The notes under the pieces were generated by a model, which did no database searches, was not told where the DNA came from, and saw nothing but the letters and a program-made list of their open reading frames with translations. A stretch of 64,000 nt of DNA from an uncultured Arenicella sp. (GTDB taxonomy: Bacteria; Pseudomonadota; Gammaproteobacteria; Arenicellales; Arenicellaceae). A program made the translations under genes and the position numbers. The stretch covers positions 1 through 64,000 of the forward strand of contig CALIVT010000007.1 in NCBI GenBank assembly GCA_938048185.1, in the 5' to 3' direction. Positions 42,465 to 51,770 of this stretch are shown here, piece after piece. The stretch's first letter is position 1. Each line of letters opens with the position of its first letter.

Positions 42465-45400
42465 TTAGAACTTAAATTCTATACCGACTCGTGCTTGCCA
42501 CACCGAGAAGCTATCGATTGTGTCAGTGGTGGTGGCGCCTCTAAAATTCTGGAAAACAAACTGTCCAGCGTCATTAACACTTGACTCAACAACCTGCTCA
42601 CTCACGAACGGCGCGTCAAATTGAGCCCCCCAATCGCTGTTAAGCAAGTTTAAAACGTTGTTGATTTTCACGAACAGTTTAGGCTTCACCCCAGCAAAAG
42701 TCGGTAGCTCTTGGTCGATTCGCAAATCAATACGAGCGCTTGAACGTGCGTTTTCGTCGTTTCGACTCACAAACTGGCCGCGTGCTAGGCTGCGGCTGGC
42801 AATCAGCTCATCAAAGCCTTGACGATCAAAACCGTCTGCATAAACTACCGCGCCGTCGCTTCCGGCGGTCGGTACATACAGTAACTGACGCCTGCCGCGA
42901 TCATTATCTTCTAAGCCCGCGTTGCTCATAGTTAAGCTTGTGCCTTGGCCGTTTTTGTATTCGCCGTAAACTGAAAAACGCGTCATCAGATCACCAAAGA
43001 AATTGTTCTCATAACCCAAGCGAAAAGTAAAACGATGAGGTGTATTGAACTCACTGGTGCCGGCCGCAACGTTGTTGGGGTTGTTGGTCGCGACGTTCGA
43101 GAAATTCGAGAACGCAACCGATGAATTCATGCCTGAAACATCTTCGGCATCCGAATACGCGTAACCCAGGTTCATGCTGAAGCCGTTTTCGAATTCTTTC
43201 GATAGGCCAAGCGACAACACCAGAGTATCCGCGTCTTGATCCGAGTTCGTAAGAATGAAGTTTGAATTCCCGACAACGGATGCCAAGATTGGTGTTCCTA
43301 CAACGGTGCGGCCCACTTCGCGCTGCGATAAATCACGGTAGATTGCCGAATCACGTTGCGTAGAGTAAAGAATGTCAGCGTCTAAGGTGTAGTCGCCGCG
43401 CAGGTCGATGGTGGTGCCCAATGCCAGCTTTAACTCGCTAGGTTGTTCGTAGTTAGGATCGATTAATACCAGGCCGCCGGTTGCCGCATCTTGTGGCGTT
43501 GTGGCAGCGACTTGGTCGACCAGCGCTTGTGGTACGTCAAAACCTGGCCGACCTTGACCGCTTAACGGGAGCTCGAACAAAGACTGATCGAATGACTGAC
43601 GTAACTGAACATTAGTGATTCCGTCGTTACTGTAAGAATTAGAAATCCAAACGTTAGGGTTACCACCCGAGAAGATACCAACGCCACCGCGAACGCGCGT
43701 AAAGTCGTTGGCGTCCCAAGTGAAGCCGATACGCGGCTGAAGAATGTCGACGCCATCAATGTTTGCGTCATTCCGTATGCCATTTTCGGCTGTGAACGCC
43801 GCGTTAAACGCGGGACGATCATCGCTGCTAAAACGCTCGTAGCGCAAGCCGCCGACAACGGTTAGGCCGATATTTTCAAAGTAGTATTCATCTTGAATCA
43901 ATAAGGTCTCTTGAGTGATCGAGTAGTTCGCTGCGGCGTCGTTGGGGTCGTTGGTGACACCGCCGCTGCCGTAGAATATGCGGTCAGGTAACCCTAGTTC
44001 GAACTTGTCGATACCGCTTAGGCCGCCGCGAGAAGAGTCGTCAAAAAAATCTAATTCGCCACCTCGTGAGTGTTGTACGAACAGGTTGAAAATATCTAAC
44101 TTGTCACGCTCAAAACCCGCAGTAATAACGTGATTGCCGGCAAGGTATTGAAGATTGAATTTGATCAAATTTGAATCGTAATTCAAGCCGTTTGATTGGC
44201 GAGAGTCATCCGCGCCCAAGTAAACAGTGTCGCGACCAATGCTGATCTGAAAATCGCCAAAATCTGGGTCGCCGACAGTTTGTTGAATAGCCACGTTTTC
44301 TTGGCGGCCCACGAACAACTCGGTCGACAAGTTGTCTGTCCATTGAGAGCTAAGGCGCAAGATAGAGGTCTCTAGGTCACTGCCACGGTTGTAAAAGTGA
44401 TTCGCGAATTCAAATTCGTTGCTGTCGTTATCCGAGCCAACGATCGCGCCACCTTCGAACTTGTTATAGATGAAAGTAGCTCGATGTGAATCATTGATAT
44501 CCCAATCTAAACGACCAATCAACGCGTCTCGGTCATTCGACGCCTGTTGCGGCAGACCGCCTGGGTCATAACCGTATACGCGGTTAGCGATATCAACGAT
44601 ACGATTGAAGTCGGCTTCGCTTAAAAAGTCTCGCTCGTCGCCATTGCCCGAGCCGCTGAAGCCGGCCGCGTTGAATAAGGGTTGCTCAGACTCTTCGTAT
44701 GCTAAGAAAAAGAAAAGCTTGTCTTGAATGATTGGCCCGCCCAATGTGAAGCCAATGGTTTCTTCGGAGAAGTCGCTATTGTCGACGTCGATGCTTTGAC
44801 CACGAAATTCGAAATTATCGCCCCGCAAGCTGTCACTCGAAAATTCGTAAACTGCGTTGCCAAAGAACTCGTTTTGACCGCTTTTGGTTACGGCGTTGAT
44901 CGCGCATGCCGAGAAACCGCCAGCAGTAACATCGAACGGCGCTAACTCGACAGAGATTTGCTCAAGCGCGTCGAACGGAAAAGGTTGCCCGTTTGATGAG
45001 GCGAAACCATTATTGTTTAAACCGAAGCGATCGTTCTGGCCGACGCCATCGATTGAGAGGCTATTAAAACGCGGGTTTTTACCGCCACAATTAACGCCTG
45101 AGCCACGTGAGGGGTCGTCCAAGTTGATACGCGGGTCATTGCTAAATACATCTTTAATGTCACGATTAAAGGCGACCGCTGACTCAAGTGTGTCTAGCGA
45201 GAAAACCGCCGATGGCCCCGAAGAGACATCGGAAACAGCTGCCTTACCAACGACCACAAGCTCTTCGACTGATTCAGCAACGTTTTCACCGACGTCGTCT
45301 ATGGTTAGTTGATACGCGTCGCCGAGTGATATGTTATTAACGACCGCCGCCTTTACGCCATTTACTGCCACGCTAAACGGGCCACCAATTTGCAAATTTG

Positions 45401-45623
45401 GTGCGAAAAAGGTGCCGCTATTATTCGAGCGTACACGACGTTCTGAGCCAGTTCGTTCATCAGTAACGACCACTTCCGCATTAGCGACCGGGTTGCCGCC
45501 ACTATCAAGGAGTTTGCCCCTGATCGATGACGTGGTTGATTGAGCCAGTACAGCCACAGAAAATGCGCTGACTAGCAGTAAGGAAATGGTTTTCGTGAAA
45601 CCATATACAAAGATTCGTGTCAT
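42465..45623 (-). CDS. Oar-like TonB-dependent outer-membrane receptor
   Basis: 1052 residues. Signal peptide (TISLLLVSAFSVAVLAQ), then a carboxypeptidase-regulatory-like domain (TSSIRGKLLDSGGNPVANAEVVVTDERTGSERRVRSN, residues ~30-95). A plug follows (VFSLDTLESAVAFNRDIKDV, FNSLSIDGVGQNDRFGLNNNG) and then a large barrel ending in Phe (VWQARVGIEFKF). This domain order is that of Oar/SusC-like receptors importing bulky substrates through TonB energy. A candidate PhoB box lies upstream at 45744-45761. The neighbours (PhoX, phytase-like, glycerophosphodiesterase) hint at phosphorylated ligands, but no ligand can be read from sequence. Confidence 0.93.
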   Translation of the reverse strand: MTRIFVYGFTKTISLLLVSAFSVAVLAQSTTSSIRGKLLDSGGNPVANAEVVVTDERTGSERRVRSNNSGTFFAPNLQIGGPFSVAVNGVKAAVVNNISLGDAYQLTIDDVGENVAESVEELVVVGKAAVSDVSSGPSAVFSLDTLESAVAFNRDIKDVFSNDPRINLDDPSRGSGVNCGGKNPRFNSLSIDGVGQNDRFGLNNNGFASSNGQPFPFDALEQISVELAPFDVTAGGFSACAINAVTKSGQNEFFGNAVYEFSSDSLRGDNFEFRGQSIDVDNSDFSEETIGFTLGGPIIQDKLFFFLAYEESEQPLFNAAGFSGSGNGDERDFLSEADFNRIVDIANRVYGYDPGGLPQQASNDRDALIGRLDWDINDSHRATFIYNKFEGGAIVGSDNDSNEFEFANHFYNRGSDLETSILRLSSQWTDNLSTELFVGRQENVAIQQTVGDPDFGDFQISIGRDTVYLGADDSRQSNGLNYDSNLIKFNLQYLAGNHVITAGFERDKLDIFNLFVQHSRGGELDFFDDSSRGGLSGIDKFELGLPDRIFYGSGGVTNDPNDAAANYSITQETLLIQDEYYFENIGLTVVGGLRYERFSSDDRPAFNAAFTAENGIRNDANIDGVDILQPRIGFTWDANDFTRVRGGVGIFSGGNPNVWISNSYSNDGITNVQLRQSFDQSLFELPLSGQGRPGFDVPQALVDQVAATTPQDAATGGLVLIDPNYEQPSELKLALGTTIDLRGDYTLDADILYSTQRDSAIYRDLSQREVGRTVVGTPILASVVGNSNFILTNSDQDADTLVLSLGLSKEFENGFSMNLGYAYSDAEDVSGMNSSVAFSNFSNVATNNPNNVAAGTSEFNTPHRFTFRLGYENNFFGDLMTRFSVYGEYKNGQGTSLTMSNAGLEDNDRGRRQLLYVPTAGSDGAVVYADGFDRQGFDELIASRSLARGQFVSRNDENARSSARIDLRIDQELPTFAGVKPKLFVKINNVLNLLNSDWGAQFDAPFVSEQVVESSVNDAGQFVFQNFRGATTTDTIDSFSVWQARVGIEFKF

Positions 45624-45743
45624 AGTAATTGACCCCGGGAGCGTATTGTCCGATTGTGTTGAGTAGGTAGTCTAACGATAACGCGTCAGACATGAAAAAT
45701 CCTTAACCTGGATGATTAATTGTGGTTTTTATACCGCAGAAGT

Positions 45744-45761
45744 GTTGCAAAAAAGTGACAG
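45744..45761 (-). promoter_or_regulatory. Candidate PhoB box upstream of the TonB-dependent receptor
   Basis: On the minus strand: CTGTCAC-TTTT-TTGCAAC. The first half matches the CTGTCAY consensus exactly and the spacer is the usual 4 bp; the second half matches weakly. It lies about 120 bp before the receptor start. Confidence 0.35.
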
Positions 45762-45886
45762 TGAATCTAATTTTTTTGAGGAATACCGGCTATAGCTGAA
45801 AGTTTTACTCTGGCGTTATTGCTTGTTCCTATTTTCAAGAACCAGTAAAGTCGAGGCGTTCTGTTAATAACCTCATTCTAGCCATC

Positions 45887-47146
45887 ATGGACTTCCTTCC
45901 AAACCTTCAAAGTGCGCTTGGCCTTATTGCGTTTCCGCTAATAGCATTGGCGTTTTGCAAAGGCCGGAAACGTCTCAACGTGCGGCTTTGGCTAGCGGTG
46001 GTGGGCTTGCAATTCGCGTTGGCCCTGGTGTTCTTAAAAGTGCCGCTGTTCCAAGCAATGTTTGGGGCGATGAACCAAGCGGTATTGGCCCTGCAGGCGG
46101 CAACCACCGCAGGTACTAGTTTTGTGTTCGGCTACTTAGGAGGCGGTTCTTTGCCATTTACCGAGCTGCAACCGGGTTCCAGCTACATTTTAGCCTTTCA
46201 AGCGTTTCCACTCATAATTGTTATTGGCGCGTTAACCGCCTTGCTATCGCATTGGAAGATCTTGCCGTTAATTATTGAAGGGCTCGCTAAACTCTTTACT
46301 CGAACCTTGAATATTGGTGGTGCGGTGGCCCTGTCGGGCGCGGCGAATATCTTTATTGGCATGGTTGAGGCGCCTTTATTTATTCGCAATAGCATCAAAA
46401 AATTGAGTTATTCAGAGCTATTTCTAGTAATGACACTGGGCATGTCGACGGTCGCCGGTACGGTGCTCGTGCTGTATTCCACTTTTTTGAATCAAGTCAT
46501 CGATGACGCCGTGGGGCATATCTTAACGGCATCGATTATGAGTGTGCCCGCCGCAGTAATGATTTCGTTGACGATGATTCCGCAAGAAGGGGCGCCAACC
46601 GCATCAGACGCTGAGATTGCGTTTGACTATAGCGGTCCGATGGACGCAATCTCACAGGGTGCAGTCGGCGCTATGCAAATGATGTTAGCAATATTAGCCC
46701 TGATCATCACCTTCATAGCACTGGTAACCTTAACCAACCTGGGCTTGGGTTTACTTCCTGACTTTTACGGCCAACCGTTCTCGCTCGAACGCATATTGGG
46801 CTGGTTTATGGCGCCGATTTGTTGGCTGATGGGTATCCCGTGGCAAGAAGCTACTTCGGCTGGCACCTTAATGGGCGTGAAGACGATTTTTAATGAATTT
46901 CTGGCATTCATTCAGCAAAGTCAATTGCCGGAAGACGCATTGAGCCCGCGCAGTGATCTAATCATTAGCTACGCGCTTTGTGGCTTTGCGAACTTCGGCA
47001 GCCTGGGTATTCTAATTGGTGGCCTATCGGCTATGGCGCCAGAGCGGCGTTCAGAAATCACCCAGTTGGGCCTACTAAGCCTTGTTAGTGGTACGTTAGC
47101 GACCTGCATGACGGCCAGCGTAATCGGCGTGCTTACTGCCGCTTAA
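45887..47146 (+). CDS. Concentrative nucleoside transporter (copy 2)
   Basis: 419 residues of the CNT family, clearly related to the gene at 32044. It has the same order of motifs: FQAFPLIIVIGALTALLSHW, SGAANIFIGMVEAPLFIRNSI, TLGMSTVAGTVLVLYS, IPWQEATSAGTLMGVKTIFNEFLAFI and [18 protein letters not shown]. The substrate loop differs from copy 1 (GMVEAPLFIRNSI against [13 protein letters not shown]), so nucleoside preference may differ. It is divergent from the TonB-dependent receptor and not next to a kinase gene. Confidence 0.93.
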   Translation: MDFLPNLQSALGLIAFPLIALAFCKGRKRLNVRLWLAVVGLQFALALVFLKVPLFQAMFGAMNQAVLALQAATTAGTSFVFGYLGGGSLPFTELQPGSSYILAFQAFPLIIVIGALTALLSHWKILPLIIEGLAKLFTRTLNIGGAVALSGAANIFIGMVEAPLFIRNSIKKLSYSELFLVMTLGMSTVAGTVLVLYSTFLNQVIDDAVGHILTASIMSVPAAVMISLTMIPQEGAPTASDAEIAFDYSGPMDAISQGAVGAMQMMLAILALIITFIALVTLTNLGLGLLPDFYGQPFSLERILGWFMAPICWLMGIPWQEATSAGTLMGVKTIFNEFLAFIQQSQLPEDALSPRSDLIISYALCGFANFGSLGILIGGLSAMAPERRSEITQLGLLSLVSGTLATCMTASVIGVLTAA

Positions 47147-47259
47147 GTTGTATACGTTCAATCCTGACCTGATAGCCAAATATTCAGGTTTCGATTTGAT
47201 CTGACAGTGGCTGTAGAATACTCACTTTAGACAACCGGCCTATTTTAAGCAATTTAACT

Positions 47260-47889
47260 ATGAAGGATTACAATAAGATTTTTATAATATTTATGTTTTG
47301 CGCATCGTTATTTGTGAACAACGTAAACGGCATTGAGGCTATAGCAATGGATAAGATAGAAAATAAAGAATCGGCCGTGAATTTTCGAGAAAGCTGGAGG
47401 GTTGATGATGCTGAAAACGCAATCGAAATTCAGAATGACGGAAGCATTTTCATTGATAGTGAATTAGGCTCGCTTATCTTGCCTATAGACTACAAAACCT
47501 TTATTACTAAATACCCCGGCGGCATAACGCCCACCGATGAGGACAACTTTATCTTTGCACGTTTTGAGGATGAATCTGTTGAGGTTCAACTAGAATATTT
47601 GTATAGCCTTGAGAGCGCGGTTTCTGACTACTCGTCACAATATGAAAGCACTTTTGATGATGGTGCTAATTCAAGACTCCCTTCTAAGCACTTGATTATC
47701 GCGAGTGGGCTCATCGATGATTTTGTTTTAAACGTTGACCCAGAAAGCACTAATTTTGGCAAGGTTTATAATTGGACACGGGCCGGTGATTCGTGGGGCA
47801 CCGGCGATAATACTGAGGGGCTTGGCTTGGTTGCTAGTGACTTTGTAGAGCTAATGAACAACCTCACAGAAGAAAGTAATATCGAATAG
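47260..47889 (+). CDS. Exported SUKH (SMI1/KNR4) family protein
   Basis: 209 residues. An N-terminal hydrophobic stretch (KIFIIFMFCASLFVNNVNG) predicts export. The rest matches the SUKH fold: LGSLILPIDYKTFITKYPGG near the start, then LIIASGLIDDFVLNVDPESTNFGKVYNWTRAGDSW and GLGLVASDFVELMNNL. SUKH proteins are mostly cytosolic immunity proteins against polymorphic toxins; no toxin gene is visible here and export is unusual. It is AT-richer than its neighbours, suggesting acquisition. A non-immunity role is possible. Confidence 0.72.
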   Translation: MKDYNKIFIIFMFCASLFVNNVNGIEAIAMDKIENKESAVNFRESWRVDDAENAIEIQNDGSIFIDSELGSLILPIDYKTFITKYPGGITPTDEDNFIFARFEDESVEVQLEYLYSLESAVSDYSSQYESTFDDGANSRLPSKHLIIASGLIDDFVLNVDPESTNFGKVYNWTRAGDSWGTGDNTEGLGLVASDFVELMNNLTEESNIE

Positions 47890-48036
47890 ATTCGACACAC
47901 CTTAATGGCGGTTAAGGGCGCAAAACTCGGACCGCCGGTGTCAGGTGATACCTAAACTAGATACATTAATTTTTAAGATCAAGTCTCAGCTCTTACACTT
48001 ACGTTACTCGAACTCTTGTTAATCTTGATTCCAGTA

Positions 48037-48930
48037 TTAGCGGCCCAGGTACTTCAATAATGGTTCTGGGTCATCTGTGATGATCCCGTCGACGCCAATC
48101 TTTATCAGCCGGTCCCACTGCCGCTTACTGTTCGCTGTCCAAGGAACTACGGCCAAACCCGCGTCTTGCATGTCCTTTACTTCTTTGGCGTTAATCAGCT
48201 TAAGGTGCGGCGAGACAATATCTGCTTGCGCTGCATCGGCGGCCTCTATCCAATTTTTTGGTTGCTCTTTGAACAAAGCGGCTAAGCGCAGCTCGGGCGC
48301 TAATTCGTTTGCTGCAATTAGAGTTCGGTGGTCGAACGACTGCAAGGTTACGCGGTTTTCAAAGCCGTATTCGCGCACTACCTTAATGACCGCTTCAACA
48401 AATTCCTTAGGCGCTGGTTGGGCATCAGGGGTTTCAGGGTCACTCTTGGTTTCAATATTAAAAAGCACTGTGTTGGCATTTTCTAATGTTGAGCTTTGAA
48501 CCAAATCAAAGACCTCGGCCAAGGTCGGAATTTCTGTGCCAGGGGCTAAACGTTGTTGATCAAAGCGTGGGTTTTGTTTGCTGCCACAGTCAAATTCTTT
48601 AATTTGCTCAAGGGTGAGTTGATGGACTAACAGCCCTTTTTTAACGTTGCTGCCGTCTTTGCGTTGGCAAATCACGGGGTTGATTTGTTGGTCGTGTATC
48701 ACCACAACGACTCCGTCGCTTGTTACGCCCATATCGAATTCTAAGGTGTCTACTCCAATTTCAAGCGCGTATTGGAACGCGGGCAACGAGTTTTCGGGCA
48801 ATACGGCGCGCGCGCCTCGGTGGCCTTGAACATCGATTGAGTTTGCAAAAACGGGGTCTATAGTCATAATTAAACTAACGCCTAAGCATAAGCGTCTTAG
48901 CATTAACAGTGATGGGAAGCGTAATGTCAT
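48037..48930 (-). CDS. Glycerophosphodiester phosphodiesterase
   Basis: About 297 residues from the ATG at 48930, which gives a plausible signal peptide (RFPSLLMLRRLCLGVSLIMTIDPVFA). The frame extends to a TTG at 48981. GDPD landmarks: VQGHRGARAVLPENSLPAF (metal and catalytic His), GVDTLEFDMGVTSDGVVVVIHDQ, FNIETKSDPETPD, LQSFDHRTL and the C-terminal VPWTANSKRQWDRLIKIGVDGIITDDPEPLLKYL. It cleaves glycerophosphodiesters to glycerol-3-phosphate in the periplasm, releasing carbon and phosphorus from phospholipid head groups. Consistent with the phosphorus theme of the region. Confidence 0.92.
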   Translation of the reverse strand: MTLRFPSLLMLRRLCLGVSLIMTIDPVFANSIDVQGHRGARAVLPENSLPAFQYALEIGVDTLEFDMGVTSDGVVVVIHDQQINPVICQRKDGSNVKKGLLVHQLTLEQIKEFDCGSKQNPRFDQQRLAPGTEIPTLAEVFDLVQSSTLENANTVLFNIETKSDPETPDAQPAPKEFVEAVIKVVREYGFENRVTLQSFDHRTLIAANELAPELRLAALFKEQPKNWIEAADAAQADIVSPHLKLINAKEVKDMQDAGLAVVPWTANSKRQWDRLIKIGVDGIITDDPEPLLKYLGR

Positions 48931-49078
48931 TGGTATGCAAATATAATGTATTTTAGCCATGCTAGCAGGGCTCAATGACAATTCTTAGTCTGTGTCATAG
49001 TCGTGGCGCCTAAATGTCGTCACGCGCGCACGCCTAGCGAGGTTATGATTTCGCTGTCATAGCGTTAATGGAGAAAAA

Positions 49079-49552
49079 ATGAATTTACGACAATTAAGGT
49101 CAGAGAAAGGTTGGTCTCAGGTGCAGGTTGCGGAACTATCCGGTCTAAGCCTAAGAACTGTTCAAAGAATTGAAAAAGGGCATAAACCTACGATCGAGTC
49201 GCTTAAATCGATCGCCGCGGTGTTTGAAAGGGAGTGGTCAGAATTATTAGACCCCAGTTATTCAAACGACGTAAACGAAGCCAAGCTGAGCGCGCAAGAA
49301 TTACATGAACTGGAACACATACGTGAGGTCAAGACGTTCCTGCGTGATTGCGCGATATTCTTAGCGTCGCTTCCCTTTATACTCTTATTTGGCTGGCTAT
49401 ACAGCGGTATCGCGTCTGCGGGGGCCTTGGCCATAATATGGGGCTCTTGGTTAGCTTGGGAGGCGTTCGACGTTTTTGATGCAAAAGATTTTTTCGGCCC
49501 TGGCTGGGAAAAGAGGCAATTGGAGAAGCGTCTTGGCCGCAAAGTAGATTAA
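49079..49552 (+). CDS. XRE regulator fused to a 2TM membrane domain
   Basis: 157 residues. An N-terminal helix-turn-helix (LRQLRSEKGWSQVQVAELSGLSLRTVQRIEKGHKPTIESLKSIAAVF, residues ~3-50) is followed by two membrane helices (AIFLASLPFILLFGWLYSG and GALAIIWGSWLAWEAFDVF), the short 2TM domain seen in other small bacterial proteins. The C-terminus (PGWEKRQLEKRLGRKVD) is charged. A membrane-bound DNA-binding protein is implied; its signal and targets are unknown. GGAGAAAA precedes the ATG. Its stop overlaps the stop of the convergent symporter gene. Confidence 0.85.
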   Translation: MNLRQLRSEKGWSQVQVAELSGLSLRTVQRIEKGHKPTIESLKSIAAVFEREWSELLDPSYSNDVNEAKLSAQELHELEHIREVKTFLRDCAIFLASLPFILLFGWLYSGIASAGALAIIWGSWLAWEAFDVFDAKDFFGPGWEKRQLEKRLGRKVD

Positions 49553-50955
49553 TCCCAAATACCCTCTTCGGTGCGCCCTTGAACTTTGCAGTCTTGCTTT
49601 TTAAAGTCCATTGGCAGCTTGTTATCACGCTTATTAAAATAGTCTCGGCTCACGGCGACAATCGTTGGCGTGAGTAGCGCGAGCGCGGTCACGTTAACCA
49701 CGGTCATGAGGCCTAACGCCATGTCCGCTGCGTCCCAAACTGCTTTGAGTGACGCGTTTGCGCCCCAAAGTACCATGGATAAATACGCAATCGTATAGCT
49801 CCAATTGCCGAACTTGTTATCTAGCTTAAAGATGCGCAAGTTACTTTGCGCGTAGGCGTAATTGGCGACCACTGATGTGAACGCGAAGATGGTGATTGCC
49901 GCTGATACAAAATGCAGCCCATAGCCGCCAATGTGTTGAGTCATCGCGTCTTGTGTGAGCCGTATCCCGGTCATTTCGCCGTTGGGTATTTCGCCTGCTA
50001 ACAAAATAATCACGGCAGTGCAGGTGCATAAAATAATGGTGTCGAAGAACACGCCGAGCATTTGGATATAGCCTTGTGTTGCTGGGTGTTTCGGGTTTGG
50101 CGAGGCACTCGCCGCGGCGTGCGGGGCGCTGCCAGAGCCAGCCTCATTAGAATAAAGCCCACGCTGAATGCCCGCTTTGAGCGCTGCGCCTAGTGCGCCA
50201 GCGCCAGCTTCTTGCAAGCCAAAGGCCGAGCTTACGATATTCATGAGCATGTCAGGCACCACGCTGATGTTCATCAGCGTAACGCCCAATGCAGTGATGA
50301 TATAGGCAACCCCCATGACTGGCACGACTAACTCGGCGAAGCGCGCGATAGTGCGCAATCCGCCGATTACAATTGCCCCAGCAACAACGGTAATCACCAG
50401 ACCTGAATACAGGGTGGGTACCTGATAAGCGTTATTAAGCGCGTCGCTAATGGTGTTGGCTTGCATGGCACTAAAAAACAGACCATATCCTAGAAAAAGA
50501 CAAATGGAGAACAACACCGCCAGCCATTTTAGCCCCAAACCTTGTTCAATATAGTAGGCGGGGCCGCCGCGAAACTCCTTGTGGCTGTCGCGAACTTTAT
50601 ACACTTGGGCGAGCAGGCTTTCGGCAAAGCCGGTCGCCATGCCCAGCAGTGCGATCATCCACATCCAGAACACCGCGCCTGCGCCACCAACCGAAATAGC
50701 CATCGCGACGCCCGCCAAATTACCGGTGCCGACTCGTGCTGATAAGCTAGTACACAAGGCTTGAAACGAGCTAATGCCGTCTTTGTCGCTGCTGGTGCTG
50801 GTAGCAATCAGGCTGAACATGTGTCCAAAATGCCGAAACTGCAGCGCGCCTAAACGCACGGTGAACCACAGGCCAGCGACAACCAACAGAATAATTAATA
50901 CACTGTATTCGCCCCACAAAATATTGTTGATAAATGCAATAACATCGGTGAGCAT
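49549..50955 (-). CDS. AGCS family sodium:alanine/glycine symporter
   Basis: 468 residues with about 11 membrane helices. Family signatures: FQALCTSLSARVGTGNLAGVAMAISVGGAGAVFWMWMIALLGMATGF, GGPAYYIEQGLG, the long GIQRGLYSNEAGSGSAPHAAASA signature and PTIVAVSRDYF. It imports alanine or glycine with Na+. It begins 22 bp after ribH on the same strand, so it may be read from the riboswitch-controlled transcript. Its stop overlaps the convergent HTH-2TM gene by four bases. Confidence 0.93.
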   Translation of the reverse strand: MLTDVIAFINNILWGEYSVLIILLVVAGLWFTVRLGALQFRHFGHMFSLIATSTSSDKDGISSFQALCTSLSARVGTGNLAGVAMAISVGGAGAVFWMWMIALLGMATGFAESLLAQVYKVRDSHKEFRGGPAYYIEQGLGLKWLAVLFSICLFLGYGLFFSAMQANTISDALNNAYQVPTLYSGLVITVVAGAIVIGGLRTIARFAELVVPVMGVAYIITALGVTLMNISVVPDMLMNIVSSAFGLQEAGAGALGAALKAGIQRGLYSNEAGSGSAPHAAASASPNPKHPATQGYIQMLGVFFDTIILCTCTAVIILLAGEIPNGEMTGIRLTQDAMTQHIGGYGLHFVSAAITIFAFTSVVANYAYAQSNLRIFKLDNKFGNWSYTIAYLSMVLWGANASLKAVWDAADMALGLMTVVNVTALALLTPTIVAVSRDYFNKRDNKLPMDFKKQDCKVQGRTEEGIWD

Positions 50956-50977
50956 GAGGCGGGCCCTGAGAGTGAAT

Positions 50978-51478
50978 TTAGGGGCTAATCTTACTTAAAC
51001 TGAGCAAGGTTTGCGAACAAGCAAGCGCCGCTTCTTTACCTTTTACGGCAAAGTGTTCTTTGAAGAAGTTTGTATGTTCGGCGCCCGCGTGAAAATGATG
51101 TGGCGTTAGTACCGCCGAAAATACTGGCACGCCGGTGTCCATTTGTGCGCGCATCAAATTATCGATTACGGTTGAAGCGACAAAATCATGCCGATAAATC
51201 CCCCCGTCAACGACCAGGCCGGCCGCGACAATGCCGAGATATTTACCGGTTTCTGCGAGTTTTTTAGCGTGTAGCGGAATCTCATAAGCGCCGGGCAGTT
51301 CGATGTAGTCGACCTCAATATTACTAAGCGTGGCGAACTCTTTAGCAAAGGCGTCACGCAGCTGGTCGACAATATCCCGATGCCAGCACGCTTGAACGAA
51401 TGCAATGCGTTTGGCACCTGGGCTGGAAACGGAATCCGCCGAGGAGTTTAGTGTGGAGTTTGATAATGTGTTATTCAT
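50978..51478 (-). CDS. ribH: 6,7-dimethyl-8-ribityllumazine synthase
   Basis: 166 residues. Condenses 5-amino-6-ribitylamino-uracil with dihydroxybutanone phosphate to lumazine, the penultimate step of riboflavin synthesis. The sequence is of the RibH2 (decameric) type: RIAFVQACWHRDIVDQLRDAF, YIELPGAYEIPLHAKKLAETGKYLGIVAAGLVVDGGIYRHDFVA and VFSAVLTPHHFH. The first ~22 residues are Ser/Asn-rich and low-complexity. An FMN riboswitch lies in the 5' leader. RibH2-type genes elsewhere, including in Brucella, are also reported under FMN riboswitches. It is followed by an AGCS symporter after 22 bp. Confidence 0.93.
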   Translation of the reverse strand: MNNTLSNSTLNSSADSVSSPGAKRIAFVQACWHRDIVDQLRDAFAKEFATLSNIEVDYIELPGAYEIPLHAKKLAETGKYLGIVAAGLVVDGGIYRHDFVASTVIDNLMRAQMDTGVPVFSAVLTPHHFHAGAEHTNFFKEHFAVKGKEAALACSQTLLSLSKISP

Positions 51479-51605
51479 GTTTACTCAATCTGTCAAAATA
51501 AATTGAGGGCAAACAAGATGCACTGTGGCCAGCAGCGCTGCTATTACGCAGCGTTTCAAAGCCAAAGCTGACCTCGTTTAGTAAAGCGAGGTCTGTCTAC
51601 ATCTT

Positions 51606-51770
51606 ATTCTCATAACCAGACTGTAACTGTCGGCCTTGGAATCTAACCAAGTCTGCTTGTCCTTCTGATAAAAGAATTATCAAAAGCGCCCGCGGGCTAC
51701 ACACTGACCGCTTACGAATAACGCAGTTGTATGATTACCGCCGGTGGGGAATTTCGCCCCGCCCTGAGAA
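51606..51770 (-). ncRNA. FMN riboswitch (RFN element)
   Basis: Read on the minus strand it has the conserved blocks in order: TTCTCAGGGCGGGGCGAAAT, TCCCCACCGGCGGTAA, AGCCCGCGGGCG, AGACTTGGTTAGATTCCAAG, GCCGACAGTTACAGTCTGG and a closing TATGAGAATAAGATG that pairs with the first. These are the six-stem RFN elements sensing flavin mononucleotide. Downstream toward ribH, hairpins at 51570-51593 (GACCTCG/CGAGGTC) and 51537-51554 (CGCTGC/GCAGCG) could form the expression platform. No strong U-tract is visible, so transcriptional or translational control is undecided. Confidence 0.95.

Noticed and set aside
44884-45312. 142-codon plus-strand open frame
   Set aside because: It is antisense to the well-supported TonB-dependent receptor, with a Ser/Thr-rich low-complexity translation typical of a shadow frame.
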